Assembly: GCA_013694885.1 (NCBI GenBank) | Contig: JACDBO010000041.1 | Span: 1 to 8,068 of the forward strand | DNA: 8,068 nt | Direction of reading: 5' to 3' | Source of the DNA: Chloroflexia bacterium | GTDB lineage: Bacteria; Chloroflexota; Chloroflexia; Thermomicrobiales; UBA6265 | In this document: positions 1-5,914 of the stretch, in pieces | Position numbering within the stretch: the stretch's first letter is position 1 | Layout of the letters: every line of letters starts with the position of its first letter | The notes under the pieces: model-generated | What the model was told of the DNA's origin: nothing | Databases searched by the model: none | The model's input: the letters and a program-made list of their open reading frames with translations, nothing else | Made by a program: the position numbers and the translations under genes

Positions 1-184
1 CTCCGAACGCTGAGAGCCGTCCATTCGCGAAGCGGTCGACCAGATGCGCCGTCCGCACGATCGCCTGGCAAATCGCGACCGCATCTCCCAACCCGATCCC
101 GCCGTCTCCACCCCGCTCGCCGGCGAACGCTTCGGCGGGAGCAGCACCGCTCACCGGATTTTCTGACCGCTGGAGTTCCGTCAC
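1..184 (-). CDS. Partial probable MarR-family transcriptional regulator (N-terminus)
   Basis: An open frame begins at a GTG (184-182) and runs 61 codons off the left edge of the window. An in-frame TAG at 202-200 closes it upstream. The GTG is preceded by GGATAGG, 6 nt away, a good ribosome-binding site, which is why this start is chosen. The first ~33 residues are low-complexity (Ala/Gly/Glu). Residues ~34-61 read like the first helix of a MarR protein, ending in LVDRFANGRLSAFG, which in MarR proteins leads into the 'GLT' turn before the winged helix. The DNA-binding domain itself lies outside the window, so the assignment rests on this helix and on context: the gene follows a DrrAB-type exporter on the same strand, a frequent partner of MarR repressors. 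If correct, it probably represses the exporter and itself through the near-palindrome at 2360-2379. Another regulator family, or an unrelated protein, cannot be excluded. Confidence 0.5.
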   Translation of the reverse strand, partial: MTELQRSENPVSGAAPAEAFAGERGGDGGIGLGDAVAICQAIVRTAHLVDRFANGRLSAFG

Positions 185-190
185 AAATCG

Positions 191-211
191 CCTATCCCAC
201 TACCCCATCGC
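191..211. repeat. Degenerate heptanucleotide array A (CCTAYCC-like)
   Basis: Three 7-bp units in phase on the plus strand: CCTATCC (191-197), CACTACC (198-204) and CCATCGC (205-211). They resemble the clearer array at 311-338. The array supplies the GGATAGG ribosome-binding site of the MarR-like gene on the minus strand. The match is loose and would not stand alone. Confidence 0.35.
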
Positions 212-240
212 GCGTGTACTCCGCATTCGGATGTTCCCTA

Positions 241-249
241 ATTCTATCA
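241..249 (-). promoter_or_regulatory. Possible extended -10 promoter of the MarR-like gene
   Basis: On the minus strand this reads TGATAGAAT: a TG dinucleotide one base before TAGAAT, which matches TATAAT at 5 of 6 positions. No -35 box is visible at the usual distance (GAGGGG sits there), as is allowed for extended -10 promoters. Transcription would start about 50 nt before the GTG at 184. Just downstream the sequence GAACAT appears, the same hexamer found in the palindrome at 2360-2379, so the same regulator might bind here weakly. Confidence 0.3.
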
Positions 250-310
250 TCCAGACGCGCCACCCCCTCCCGAAACCGGAAGAGGGCGGCAAATGACGCG
301 AATTGGACAG

Positions 311-338
311 CCCCTATCCCCGATCCCCTACCCACTGT
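311..338. repeat. Heptanucleotide array B (CCCCTAY)
   Basis: Four consecutive 7-bp units: CCCCTAT (311-317), CCCCGAT (318-324), CCCCTAC (325-331) and a diverged CCACTGT (332-338). It begins 9 bp beyond the stop codon of the permease gene, on its downstream side. The rest of the 185-346 gap shows no hairpin with a T-run, so there is no obvious intrinsic terminator between the permease and the MarR-like gene. Confidence 0.65.
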
Positions 339-346
339 CTTCTCGT

Positions 347-1195
347 TCAGCGCGTCGTTCGCCGCTGATACTGCCAGACGGACAGCGGGATAAAGACCAC
401 CATCACGCCGACCATCCAGATCGCGGCGAGCCATCCCTGATTGCCGACTTCAGGGTAGCCGGTCAACCAGCCACGGACCGCGTTGACGAGCAGCGTGAAC
501 GGCTGGTTCTCGGCAAACACCCGCAGCCACCCCGGCAAGGTGGACGTCGGCACGAAGGCGCTGCTGACGAAGGTCAGCGGGAAGACCCACAGAAAGCCGA
601 CGGAGTTGACTGCTTCCACCGTCTTGAGGCTGAGTCCGGTGAAGGCCATCATCCAGGAGAAGGCGAGCGACGTCAGCACCAACAGGGCGATCGTCATCGA
701 CCACTCCGCCGCCCCACCGTTTGGCCGGAACCCGGCCGCGAGTCCGGCGAGGATCCCGATCATGGTCACGAACGCGTTCAACACCACATCGGCGAGGACC
801 CGGCCGACGATGACCGAGGAACGGGTCATCGGCAGCGCTCGGAAGCGGTCCATCAACCCTTTTTGCAGGTCCTCGGTCAGGCCGATCCCCGTCGCCATCG
901 TATTGAAGACGACCGATTGGGCGACAATACCGGCGATCAGGTAGTTGACCGCCGAGACCCCGACCGGCAGCGACGACTGGATCGCCCCGGCAAAAATGTA
1001 CCGGAAGAGCAAGGTGAACATGATCGGCTGGACGGTCGCCGCGATCAGCCAGTCCGGCGAGCGCGGGATTTTCTTGAGCGACCGCCAGGCGATCAGCAGC
1101 GAGTCGGAGACGACGTCGCTCAGACCGTTCGCCCTGACGGTCGGGGGCGTGGGTCGGGTCAGCGTGGGCGAGATTTCAGCCGTGTGCGAACTCAT
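347..1195 (-). CDS. ABC-2 type exporter permease, DrrB-like
   Basis: Membrane subunit of an ABC exporter of the daunorubicin-resistance (DrrAB) class, 282 residues, the usual size. After a Pro/Thr-rich cytoplasmic N-terminus (1-~30) there are about six membrane segments, near residues 51-70, 84-104, 133-155, 166-188, 197-215 and 256-274. The family signature lies in the first cytoplasmic loop, DRFRALPMTRSSVIVGR (116-132). The segment FVPTSTLPGWLRVFAENQPF (214-233), before the last helix, is also typical. The ATG is 3 bp after the stop of the ATPase gene. Its ribosome-binding site AGGAG, 9 nt upstream, lies inside the last codons of that gene, so the two are almost certainly translated together. 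Members of this family export drugs, glycolipids or peptides; the substrate here is unknown. Confidence 0.9.
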   Translation of the reverse strand: MSSHTAEISPTLTRPTPPTVRANGLSDVVSDSLLIAWRSLKKIPRSPDWLIAATVQPIMFTLLFRYIFAGAIQSSLPVGVSAVNYLIAGIVAQSVVFNTMATGIGLTEDLQKGLMDRFRALPMTRSSVIVGRVLADVVLNAFVTMIGILAGLAAGFRPNGGAAEWSMTIALLVLTSLAFSWMMAFTGLSLKTVEAVNSVGFLWVFPLTFVSSAFVPTSTLPGWLRVFAENQPFTLLVNAVRGWLTGYPEVGNQGWLAAIWMVGVMVVFIPLSVWQYQRRTTR

Positions 1196-1198
1196 CGG

Positions 1199-2242
1199 TT
1201 AGCGCTCCTTGGTGCCGGCCAGCGCCAGATCGGCCTCGGCCTTGACCTTGCCATTGGGCGGCGCATCATTGCCGCCTCCGTTGCCGTTCCCGGTCACGTC
1301 GGCAGCGTGACCGGTCAGGCTCAGGAAGACATCGTCGAGGGTCGGACGGCGCAGCACGAAATCGACCAGCTCGACGCCGCTGCTGTCAAACTCCCGCACC
1401 GCCGCCGCCAGCCGCTTGGCGCCACCGGGCAGCGGCGCCGTCACCCGCCGCTCGGCGACATCGACCTGCGCCTCCGCACCACCGAGCGCTTCCAGAATCC
1501 GCCGCGCCGTGGGGACATCGTCGTGCTGCGCAACCACAACATCCAACCGTTCGCCACCGACTCGTGCCTTGAGCTCCTCGGCCGTGCCCTCGGCGATGAT
1601 CGCACCATGGTCGATGACCACGATCCGGTCGGCGAGGCGATCGGCCTCTTCCAGATACTGCGTCGTCAACAGTACCGTCGTGCCGCTCCCGGCCAGCCCC
1701 TCGATCGTCTCCCACATCCCGAGCCGGCCGCGGGGGTCGAGCCCGGTCGTTGGCTCGTCGAGGAAGAGCACGGGCGGCGACACGACGAGGCTGGCCGCGA
1801 GGTCGAGCCGGCGCCGCATTCCCCCGGAGTAGGTCTTGACCACCCGACTGGCGGCATCGGCGAGGTCGAACTGGGTCAGCAACTCCTCGGCGCGGCGAAC
1901 CGCGTCACGCTTGGCGAGCCGATAGAGGCGACCGAACAAGATCAGGTTTTCCCGGCCAGTGAGATTCTCATCGACTGCCGCGTACTGCCCGGTCAGCCCG
2001 ATCCGCGCCCGCACCCGATCGGGGTGCTTGGCGACATCGATCCCGGCAACCAACGCTCGCCCGGCGTCGGGTTTGAGCAAGGTGGTGAGAATCCGCACGG
2101 TGGTCGTCTTGCCGGCCCCATTAGGGCCGAGCAACCCGAGCACCGTGCCCTCGGCGACACTCAGGTCGACCCCAGCCAGCGCCCGCGTCTTGCCGAAGCT
2201 CTTCGTCAGCCCCTCGGCGACGATCGCCTGTGATCGGGCCAT
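1199..2242 (-). CDS. ABC exporter ATP-binding subunit, DrrA-like
   Basis: Cytoplasmic ATPase of the exporter, 347 residues from the chosen ATG. The frame stays open upstream (to an ATG at 2428), but a strong site, AGGGAG at 2252-2257, is 9 nt before the ATG at 2242. The family also normally begins just before the first beta strand (AIVAEGLTKSFG), so the longer form is rejected. Seen in order: Walker A GPNGAGKTT (39-47), Q-loop TGQYAAVDENLTG (~84-96), signature YSGGMRRR (138-145), Walker B VLFLDEP (158-164), and TTQYLEEAD at ~193-201, where Gln195 replaces the usual switch histidine, as is typical of DrrA proteins. The C-terminal motif RPTLDDVFLSLTG (~299-311) is the DrrA-type regulatory motif. 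It is followed by a Gly/Asn-rich linker and a charged tail. The partner is the permease immediately downstream. Confidence 0.92.
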   Translation of the reverse strand: MARSQAIVAEGLTKSFGKTRALAGVDLSVAEGTVLGLLGPNGAGKTTTVRILTTLLKPDAGRALVAGIDVAKHPDRVRARIGLTGQYAAVDENLTGRENLILFGRLYRLAKRDAVRRAEELLTQFDLADAASRVVKTYSGGMRRRLDLAASLVVSPPVLFLDEPTTGLDPRGRLGMWETIEGLAGSGTTVLLTTQYLEEADRLADRIVVIDHGAIIAEGTAEELKARVGGERLDVVVAQHDDVPTARRILEALGGAEAQVDVAERRVTAPLPGGAKRLAAAVREFDSSGVELVDFVLRRPTLDDVFLSLTGHAADVTGNGNGGGNDAPPNGKVKAEADLALAGTKER

Positions 2243-2357
2243 ACTCCGCATCTCCCTCTTTTCGTCCCGGATTGTCCGCCACGACCCCGCTGAACTTCTC
2301 TGTTCGTGCCTCGTGAGGGTGTGCCTCGCCGGCACCATCTCCGAGGCTGATCCTCGC

Positions 2358-2386
2358 AGAATAGAACATAGGTTCTTTTTACGCAA
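2358..2386 (-). promoter_or_regulatory. Probable promoter of the DrrAB-like operon
   Basis: On the minus strand, TTGCGT (2386-2381) and TATTCT (2363-2358) are separated by exactly 17 bp. The match to sigma-70 consensus is modest (3/6 and 4/6), but spacing, local AT-richness and location support it. Transcription would begin near 2351, giving a leader of about 110 nt. The spacer is almost entirely filled by the near-palindrome described separately. Confidence 0.4.
2360..2379. promoter_or_regulatory. 20-bp near-palindrome, candidate repressor operator
   Basis: AATAGAAC, a 4-bp centre ATAG, then GTTCTTTT: 7 of 8 arm positions are complementary, including a perfect AGAAC/GTTCT core. Its size and its position between the -35 and -10 boxes fit MarR-type operators (16-20 bp imperfect palindromes), where bound protein blocks RNA polymerase. 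The likely ligand is the MarR-like protein encoded at the end of the same gene cluster; this is inference. Confidence 0.5.
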
Positions 2387-2473
2387 CCCCTTCGACCGCG
2401 AGCGAGCAGGCACAACCCATCCGCACACGTCGTTGCGTGGAGCCCTGTCCGTACACCATGATAGCAGTCGATC

Positions 2474-2498
2474 GTGACCAGGATGTGACCGCGTGACC
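2474..2498 (+). promoter_or_regulatory. Three GTGACC direct repeats upstream of importer operon
   Basis: The hexamer GTGACC occurs at 2474-2479, 2485-2490 and 2493-2498, with start-to-start steps of 11 and 8 bp. If the TACAAT box at 2532 is the -10 element, the repeats lie about 45-70 bp before the transcription start, a common place for activator sites. The unequal spacing weakens the case. Confidence 0.25.
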
Positions 2499-2531
2499 GC
2501 TTTGCAAAACCATGTTTGCCCACGCGCCAGC

Positions 2532-2537
2532 TACAAT
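2532..2537 (+). promoter_or_regulatory. Possible -10 box of the importer operon
   Basis: TACAAT matches TATAAT at 5 of 6 positions in an otherwise GC-rich context, 50 bp before the chosen GTG. No acceptable -35 hexamer lies 16-18 bp upstream (ACCATG at 17 bp), so an activator would be needed if this is real. Confidence 0.25.
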
Positions 2538-2587
2538 ATCGCGTGGACCCATGCCAGGTTCCGCCGCAAGAGGGAGTGTGTCGCTCT

Positions 2588-3436
2588 GTGCCTTTGCTGG
2601 ACAGCCATCCGCCGCGTACCCCCGTCGCCGCTCGCCGCCTCGTGCTCGCGCACGTCAGTGCGACCTATGTGGAAGACGGCCAGACCCTCACCGCGTTAGA
2701 TGACCTCTCCCTGAGTGTCACCGACGGCGAGTTCGTCGCGCTTATCGGCCCGTCGGGGTGCGGCAAGAGCACCCTTCTCGACATCATCTCCGGTCTCTAC
2801 ACACCCTCCGCCGGCGACATCCGCCTCGACGGTGAGACGACCACAACCGCCTCGCGGCTCGGCCGCACCGCCTACATGCGCCAGCGCGATCTCCTGATGC
2901 CGTGGCGCTCCGCCCTCGACAATGCCGCCCTTGCCCTCGAAGTGCATGGCACGCCGCGCCGTCGCGCGCGTACCCTCGCCCGCGCCCGCTTCGCCGAGTT
3001 CGGACTGGTCGGGTTCGAGGATGCCTACCCTGCCCAGCTCTCCGGTGGTATGCGCCAGCGCGTCGCCTTTCTGCGCACGGTGCTCGCCGAGCGCCCCTTG
3101 CTGCTGCTCGACGAGCCGTTCGGCGCGCTCGACGCGCTGAGCCGGGTCGGCTTGCAGACCTGGCTGCTCGACCGCTGGGAGGCGGCGGCACAGCCTACGC
3201 GCCAGGCCGTGCTGCTCGTCACCCACGATGTCGACGAGGCCATCTTCCTCGCCGACCGGGTGGTCGTCCTCACGCCCCGACCCGGACGCATCGCCCACAT
3301 CGAACCAATTGATCTCCTTCGGCCACGTCGCCGCGAGATGGTCACCTCGGCCCCGTTCCTCGCCCACCGGGCGACGCTCCTGGCGGCGCTTGGCTTACTC
3401 CCGTCCACGCCCGACCCTGCTGTGTCGACCCCATGA
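2588..3436 (+). CDS. ABC importer ATP-binding protein, nitrate/sulfonate/taurine/thiamine-precursor type
   Basis: ATPase subunit of a binding-protein-dependent importer, 282 residues. The GTG at 2588 is chosen because AGGGAG (2571-2576) precedes it by 11 nt and the conserved fold begins ~16 residues later. In-frame TTG 2516 and GTG 2576 are possible but worse. Motifs: Walker A GPSGCGKST (54-62), Q-loop at Gln99 (MRQRDLLMPW), signature LSGGMRQR (151-158), Walker B LLLLDEP (171-177), D-loop GALDALSR, and switch His213 (VTHDVDEAI). The stretch around the Q-loop and LRTVLAERP resembles the ThiZ/hydroxymethylpyrimidine branch slightly more than SsuB/TauB, but that is an impression. Its stop overlaps the permease start as ATGA (3433-3436), indicating coupled translation. 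Confidence 0.88.
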   Translation: MPLLDSHPPRTPVAARRLVLAHVSATYVEDGQTLTALDDLSLSVTDGEFVALIGPSGCGKSTLLDIISGLYTPSAGDIRLDGETTTTASRLGRTAYMRQRDLLMPWRSALDNAALALEVHGTPRRRARTLARARFAEFGLVGFEDAYPAQLSGGMRQRVAFLRTVLAERPLLLLDEPFGALDALSRVGLQTWLLDRWEAAAQPTRQAVLLVTHDVDEAIFLADRVVVLTPRPGRIAHIEPIDLLRPRRREMVTSAPFLAHRATLLAALGLLPSTPDPAVSTP

Positions 3437-4221
3437 CTGTCACCTCGCGCCGAGAGGTGGGAGACCGGATCGGCCGCTGGCTCTGGCCCGCCCTGGTCCT
3501 GCTCGCTCTCTTGGCCGCCTGGGAGACCGCCGTTCGCCTCGCCGACACGCCGCGCTGGATGCTGCCGCCTCCCACGGCCGTCGCCGCCGCCCTGCGCGAC
3601 GACCGCGCACTGCTGCTCCCCAACGCCTGGGTCACCCTCCAAGAGATCCTGCTCGGATTCGCGCTGGCGCTCCTCGCCGGTCTCCTCACCGGTGTCGCCA
3701 TCGACAGCTCGCGGACCATCGAGCGCGCGCTCTACCCCCTCATCATCGCCAGCCAGACCATCCCCCTCGTCGCCCTCGCGCCGATCTTGCTGATCTGGTT
3801 CGGTTACGGCTTGCTGCCGAAGGTGCTGGTCACGGCGCTCGTCGCCTTCTTCCCGCTTGCGGTCAACACCGTCGATGGCCTGCACGCGGCCGACGGTGAG
3901 ACGCTGGCGCTGCTGCGCTCCCTCGGCGCCAGTCCTGGTCAGCGGTTCCGCCTCGTCAAGTTGCCGTCGGCGCTACCCCACCTCTTCACCGGCGCCCGCA
4001 TCGCGATCACCTTCAGCGTCGTCGGCGCCGTCTTCGGCGAGTTGGTCGGCGCCAGCGCCGGTCTCGGCTACCTGATGGAGCGGGCCGGCGCCCAGTTCCA
4101 GACGGCTCGCGTCTTCGCCGCCATCGTCCTCCTGGCCCTCATCGGCGTCACTCTCTTCGCCAGCGTCGCCCTCCTCGAACGCCTCCTCCTCCCCTGGCGT
4201 CGCCACGTCACCAGGGAGTGA
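3433..4221 (+). CDS. ABC importer permease, SsuC/TauC/ThiX-like
   Basis: Inner-membrane channel of the importer, 262 residues, normal for this family. Hydrophobic segments are visible near 18-36, 68-90, 103-123, 130-150, 188-208 and 227-250. The family motif RWMLPPPTAV (41-50) follows the first helix. The cytoplasmic EAA loop, which docks on the ATPase, is at ~157-182 (ETLALLRSLGASPGQ, then KLPSALP). No substrate-binding protein gene follows: the next genes are a DUF433/DUF5615 pair, and the gene before the ATPase is divergent. The substrate is therefore unassigned; nitrate, sulfonates, taurine and thiamine pyrimidine precursors are all handled by this family. Confidence 0.88.
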   Translation: MTVTSRREVGDRIGRWLWPALVLLALLAAWETAVRLADTPRWMLPPPTAVAAALRDDRALLLPNAWVTLQEILLGFALALLAGLLTGVAIDSSRTIERALYPLIIASQTIPLVALAPILLIWFGYGLLPKVLVTALVAFFPLAVNTVDGLHAADGETLALLRSLGASPGQRFRLVKLPSALPHLFTGARIAITFSVVGAVFGELVGASAGLGYLMERAGAQFQTARVFAAIVLLALIGVTLFASVALLERLLLPWRRHVTRE

Positions 4222-4299
4222 TGCGGGCAGCCCGGGCCGATTCGCGTAAGATAGCCGGGGAACGGTGCTGATGGGTCAGTCACGACGGGATGGTGAGCC

Positions 4300-4629
4300 A
4301 TGTCGCGCCCACCGAAAATCCACATCGAATCACTGAGCGAAGCCGAGCACGCGGAGATGCTCAGGACGCGGCAGCGCGTCGTCGACTGGGCAAGACATAT
4401 CGAGATCGACCCGGCCATCGCCTTCGGCAAGCCTCGCGTACGAGGCACCCGAATTGCGGCCGAGTTCATCCTCGATCTCTACGCCGCTGGCTGGACCGAC
4501 GAACAGGTCCTGAAAAGCTACCCAACGCTGACGCGGGAGTCAATCCGGGCCGTCTTCGCCTACGCCGCGGAGTGCGTCAGCGAGAAGCAGATATCTCTCC
4601 GATCCAACGCGCCCAACCATGTGGAGTGA
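4300..4629 (+). CDS. DUF433 protein, probable antitoxin
   Basis: Small protein of 109 residues. Residues ~33-93 form the DUF433 domain: HIEIDPAIAFGKPRVRGTRI, then the helix-turn-helix-like run AAGWTDEQVLKSYPTLTRESIRAVFAYAAE (62-91). The ~32-residue N-terminal extension is charged and not recognised. DUF433 proteins are widely paired with DUF5615 PIN-like proteins and are regarded as DNA-binding antitoxins. The gene here overlaps a DUF5615 gene by 11 bp, supporting that role. A weak ribosome-binding site (GGGA, 9 nt upstream) precedes the ATG. Base composition looks less GC-rich than the flanking transporter genes, which may mean acquisition by transfer. Autoregulation is expected but no clear operator is seen in 4222-4299. 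Confidence 0.85.
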   Translation: MSRPPKIHIESLSEAEHAEMLRTRQRVVDWARHIEIDPAIAFGKPRVRGTRIAAEFILDLYAAGWTDEQVLKSYPTLTRESIRAVFAYAAECVSEKQISLRSNAPNHVE

Positions 4630-5011
4630 CCCCAAAACCCGCTTTCGCTTGCTCGCTGACGAGAATTTCCCAGGACCGAGCATCCACCTTCTTCGCGTCC
4701 GTGGCTATGACGTCGTTGCCGTCACGGAGCAGGCAGAAGGCGCTTCAGACACCACCGTCCTGAGCATGGCCCGCGAAGACGGGCGCATCCTGCTGACCCT
4801 TGATCGAGATTTCGGTTGGCTCATCTTCAACCAGCGGGCCGCGCCGCCACCTGGCGTCGTCCACGTTCGGATCCATTCGGAATCACCAGAAACGCCTGCC
4901 CTGCTCATGATCGCCTTGCTCGACGACTCGGAGATGAGCTTGCTCGGCCAATACACCGTCATTCGAAGCCATGACCGGATCGGGCAACGAGTTTTCCCCA
5001 CGGAAGGCTGA
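4619..5011 (+). CDS. DUF5615 PIN-like protein, probable toxin nuclease
   Basis: A 130-residue PIN-superfamily protein. The typical acidic positions are present: LLADENFPG (11-19, with Asp14 and Glu15), GASDTTVL (41-48, with Asp44) and LLTLDRDFGWLIF (58-70, with Asp62 and Asp64). These would form the metal-binding nuclease site. DUF5615 is related to the Mut7-C fold and is paired with DUF433 as a putative ribonuclease toxin. The ATG lies inside the end of the DUF433 gene (11-bp overlap) and lacks its own ribosome-binding site, so translation is probably coupled, keeping antitoxin in excess. All key residues and a normal length suggest it is functional. Toxicity has not been shown for most members of the family. 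Confidence 0.85.
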   Translation: MWSDPKTRFRLLADENFPGPSIHLLRVRGYDVVAVTEQAEGASDTTVLSMAREDGRILLTLDRDFGWLIFNQRAAPPPGVVHVRIHSESPETPALLMIALLDDSEMSLLGQYTVIRSHDRIGQRVFPTEG

Positions 5012-5057
5012 TGAAGAGCGCGTCGGCAATCTCATGGTTGGTACGCCCCTCCAGAAT
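5007..5057 (-). pseudogene. Remnant of a LuxR-type helix-turn-helix
   Basis: On the minus strand 17 codons read ILEGRTNHEIADALFIS, very close to the core of LuxR/NarL C-terminal domains (consensus style: LAEGRTNREIADALFIS). Upstream (5058 onward) the expected 'LTPRExEVLrL' lead-in is absent and replaced by unrelated residues (EMIPLPWS). Downstream, the expected recognition helix 'PRTVxxHV' is absent because the frame runs straight into the DUF5615 gene, whose stop codon (5009-5011) overlaps the relic. It is not a working gene. It probably marks a LuxR regulator deleted or broken when the DUF433/DUF5615 pair arrived. Confidence 0.55.
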
Positions 5058-5091
5058 AGACCATGGAAGCGGAATCATTTCGGAAACGCAC

Positions 5092-5105
5092 TCAGCCCTC
5101 AGTCC
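5092..5105. repeat. Heptanucleotide array C (GGNCTGA), overlapping esterase stop
   Basis: On the minus strand two exact-register units, GGACTGA (5105-5099) and GGGCTGA (5098-5092). The TGA of the first unit is the stop codon of the esterase gene. The same arrangement (…AAGGACTGAGG) is seen at the end of the transporter gene at 7606. Confidence 0.5.
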
Positions 5106-5902
5106 TTCGTCAGCTCCAGCATTGCCGCCAGGATCGCCGGCCACTCCCGCGAGGCCGGATCGATCAGTTCGAAATGGCCGGCGTCGGGTAGTGGCAGCAG
5201 TGTCGCGTCGTCGCCGGCCGCGACCGCCGCCGCGTGGTAGGCCTCGGCGATCGCGTAGGGCACGTTCTCGTCCGCCGTGCCATGCACAATCAGTTGTCGC
5301 ACCCCGAGCGGCAGCAACGCCCGTGGTGAGGCGGCGGCATACCGCGCCGGCACCTCCGCCGGGCCGCCGCCGAGCAGTCCGCCGACGGCGCGCTCGCTCA
5401 GGTTCAGCTCCCATGCCGCGTCCAGGTCCAGCACGCCGGCCAGGGCCACGACCGCGCGCGGCGGCGGCGCGACGCGGATCGGACTCTTGGCGGACACCCG
5501 TCCCAACCCAGCCAGCCAGAACGCCAAGTGGCCACCGGCGGAGTGCCCGGCGACGATTACCCGACCGGGGTCGATCTCATGATCGGCCGCGATATCGACG
5601 AGGTAGGCGGCCGCTCCGGCGACATCCTGAAACGTGCCTGGCCACCCACCGCCGGGATCACCGACCCGCCGGTACTCGACGTTCCACGTCGCCAGCCCCG
5701 CCGCCGTCAGCGCCGCGCAGAGGTGACCCACGTGGGTCAGGTCAAAGCGCGCCCGCCAGAACCCGCCGTGGATGACGATCGCGCACGGATGCGGTCCGGC
5801 ACCCGCCGGCACTCGCAGGTCCCCGAACTGAGGCGGCTCGCCGCCATAGCGCAGCCGCGCATCGGCCGGCGGCGGCACCCGCTCCAGAATCGACTCACTC
5901 AC
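5099..5902 (-). CDS. Alpha/beta hydrolase (esterase/formamidase-like)
   Basis: Probable cytoplasmic serine hydrolase, 267 residues. Oxyanion-hole motif HGGFW (45-49), nucleophile elbow GHSAGG (119-124, Ser121), acid Asp211 in HGTADENVPY and base His243 in DAGHFELIDP form a complete triad in the right order. HGGFW followed by NVEYRRVG resembles the BD-FAE/arylformamidase (kynurenine formamidase-like) group, but no kynurenine-pathway gene is nearby, so the substrate is unknown. The start is a GTG. GAGGG, 9 nt upstream, overlaps the stop of the uracil-DNA glycosylase gene, which ends 12 bp before it, so the two share a transcript. The stop codon is embedded in a heptanucleotide repeat. No signal peptide is seen. 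Confidence 0.85.
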   Translation of the reverse strand: MSESILERVPPPADARLRYGGEPPQFGDLRVPAGAGPHPCAIVIHGGFWRARFDLTHVGHLCAALTAAGLATWNVEYRRVGDPGGGWPGTFQDVAGAAAYLVDIAADHEIDPGRVIVAGHSAGGHLAFWLAGLGRVSAKSPIRVAPPPRAVVALAGVLDLDAAWELNLSERAVGGLLGGGPAEVPARYAAASPRALLPLGVRQLIVHGTADENVPYAIAEAYHAAAVAAGDDATLLPLPDAGHFELIDPASREWPAILAAMLELTKD

Positions 5903-5914
5903 GTCAAACGGCCC

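Larger units (their letters stand above)
2243..2587. other. Divergent intergenic control region between exporter and importer operons
   Basis: A 345-bp stretch without a convincing gene. It holds the exporter promoter and near-palindrome on the minus strand (2358-2386), three GTGACC direct repeats (2474-2498) and a TACAAT -10-like box (2532-2537) facing the importer. It is noticeably less GC-rich around 2358-2380 and 2501-2540 than the coding DNA. I looked for TPP, FMN and cobalamin riboswitch signatures upstream of the importer and saw none. Confidence 0.6.

Noticed and set aside
192..434. 80-codon open frame on the minus strand between the permease and the MarR-like gene
   Set aside because: Overlaps the 3' end of the permease gene in another frame and is made largely of repeat array B and spacer. 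No family features.
293..2233. 646-codon open frame on the plus strand
   Set aside because: It lies opposite the DrrAB-like genes. The protein is Arg/Pro/Asp/His/Gln-rich with no recognisable domain, the usual product of reading the complement of GC-rich coding DNA.
2321..2360. CTGATC-containing stretch considered as a TPP riboswitch upstream of the importer
   Set aside because: The conserved CUGAGA and the paired helices of the TPP aptamer are missing, and the stretch lies about 230 bp from the gene in an arrangement that does not fold as required.
3025..3885. 286-codon open frame on the minus strand
   Set aside because: Antisense to the importer ATPase and permease. Glu/Gly/Asp-rich low-complexity translation.
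4222..4299. CCCGG ... CCGGG inverted repeat (about 20-nt loop) after the permease gene, considered as a terminator
   Set aside because: The stem is only 5 bp, the loop is long and no T-run follows. It also contains the TAAGAT box, so it is no better than chance.
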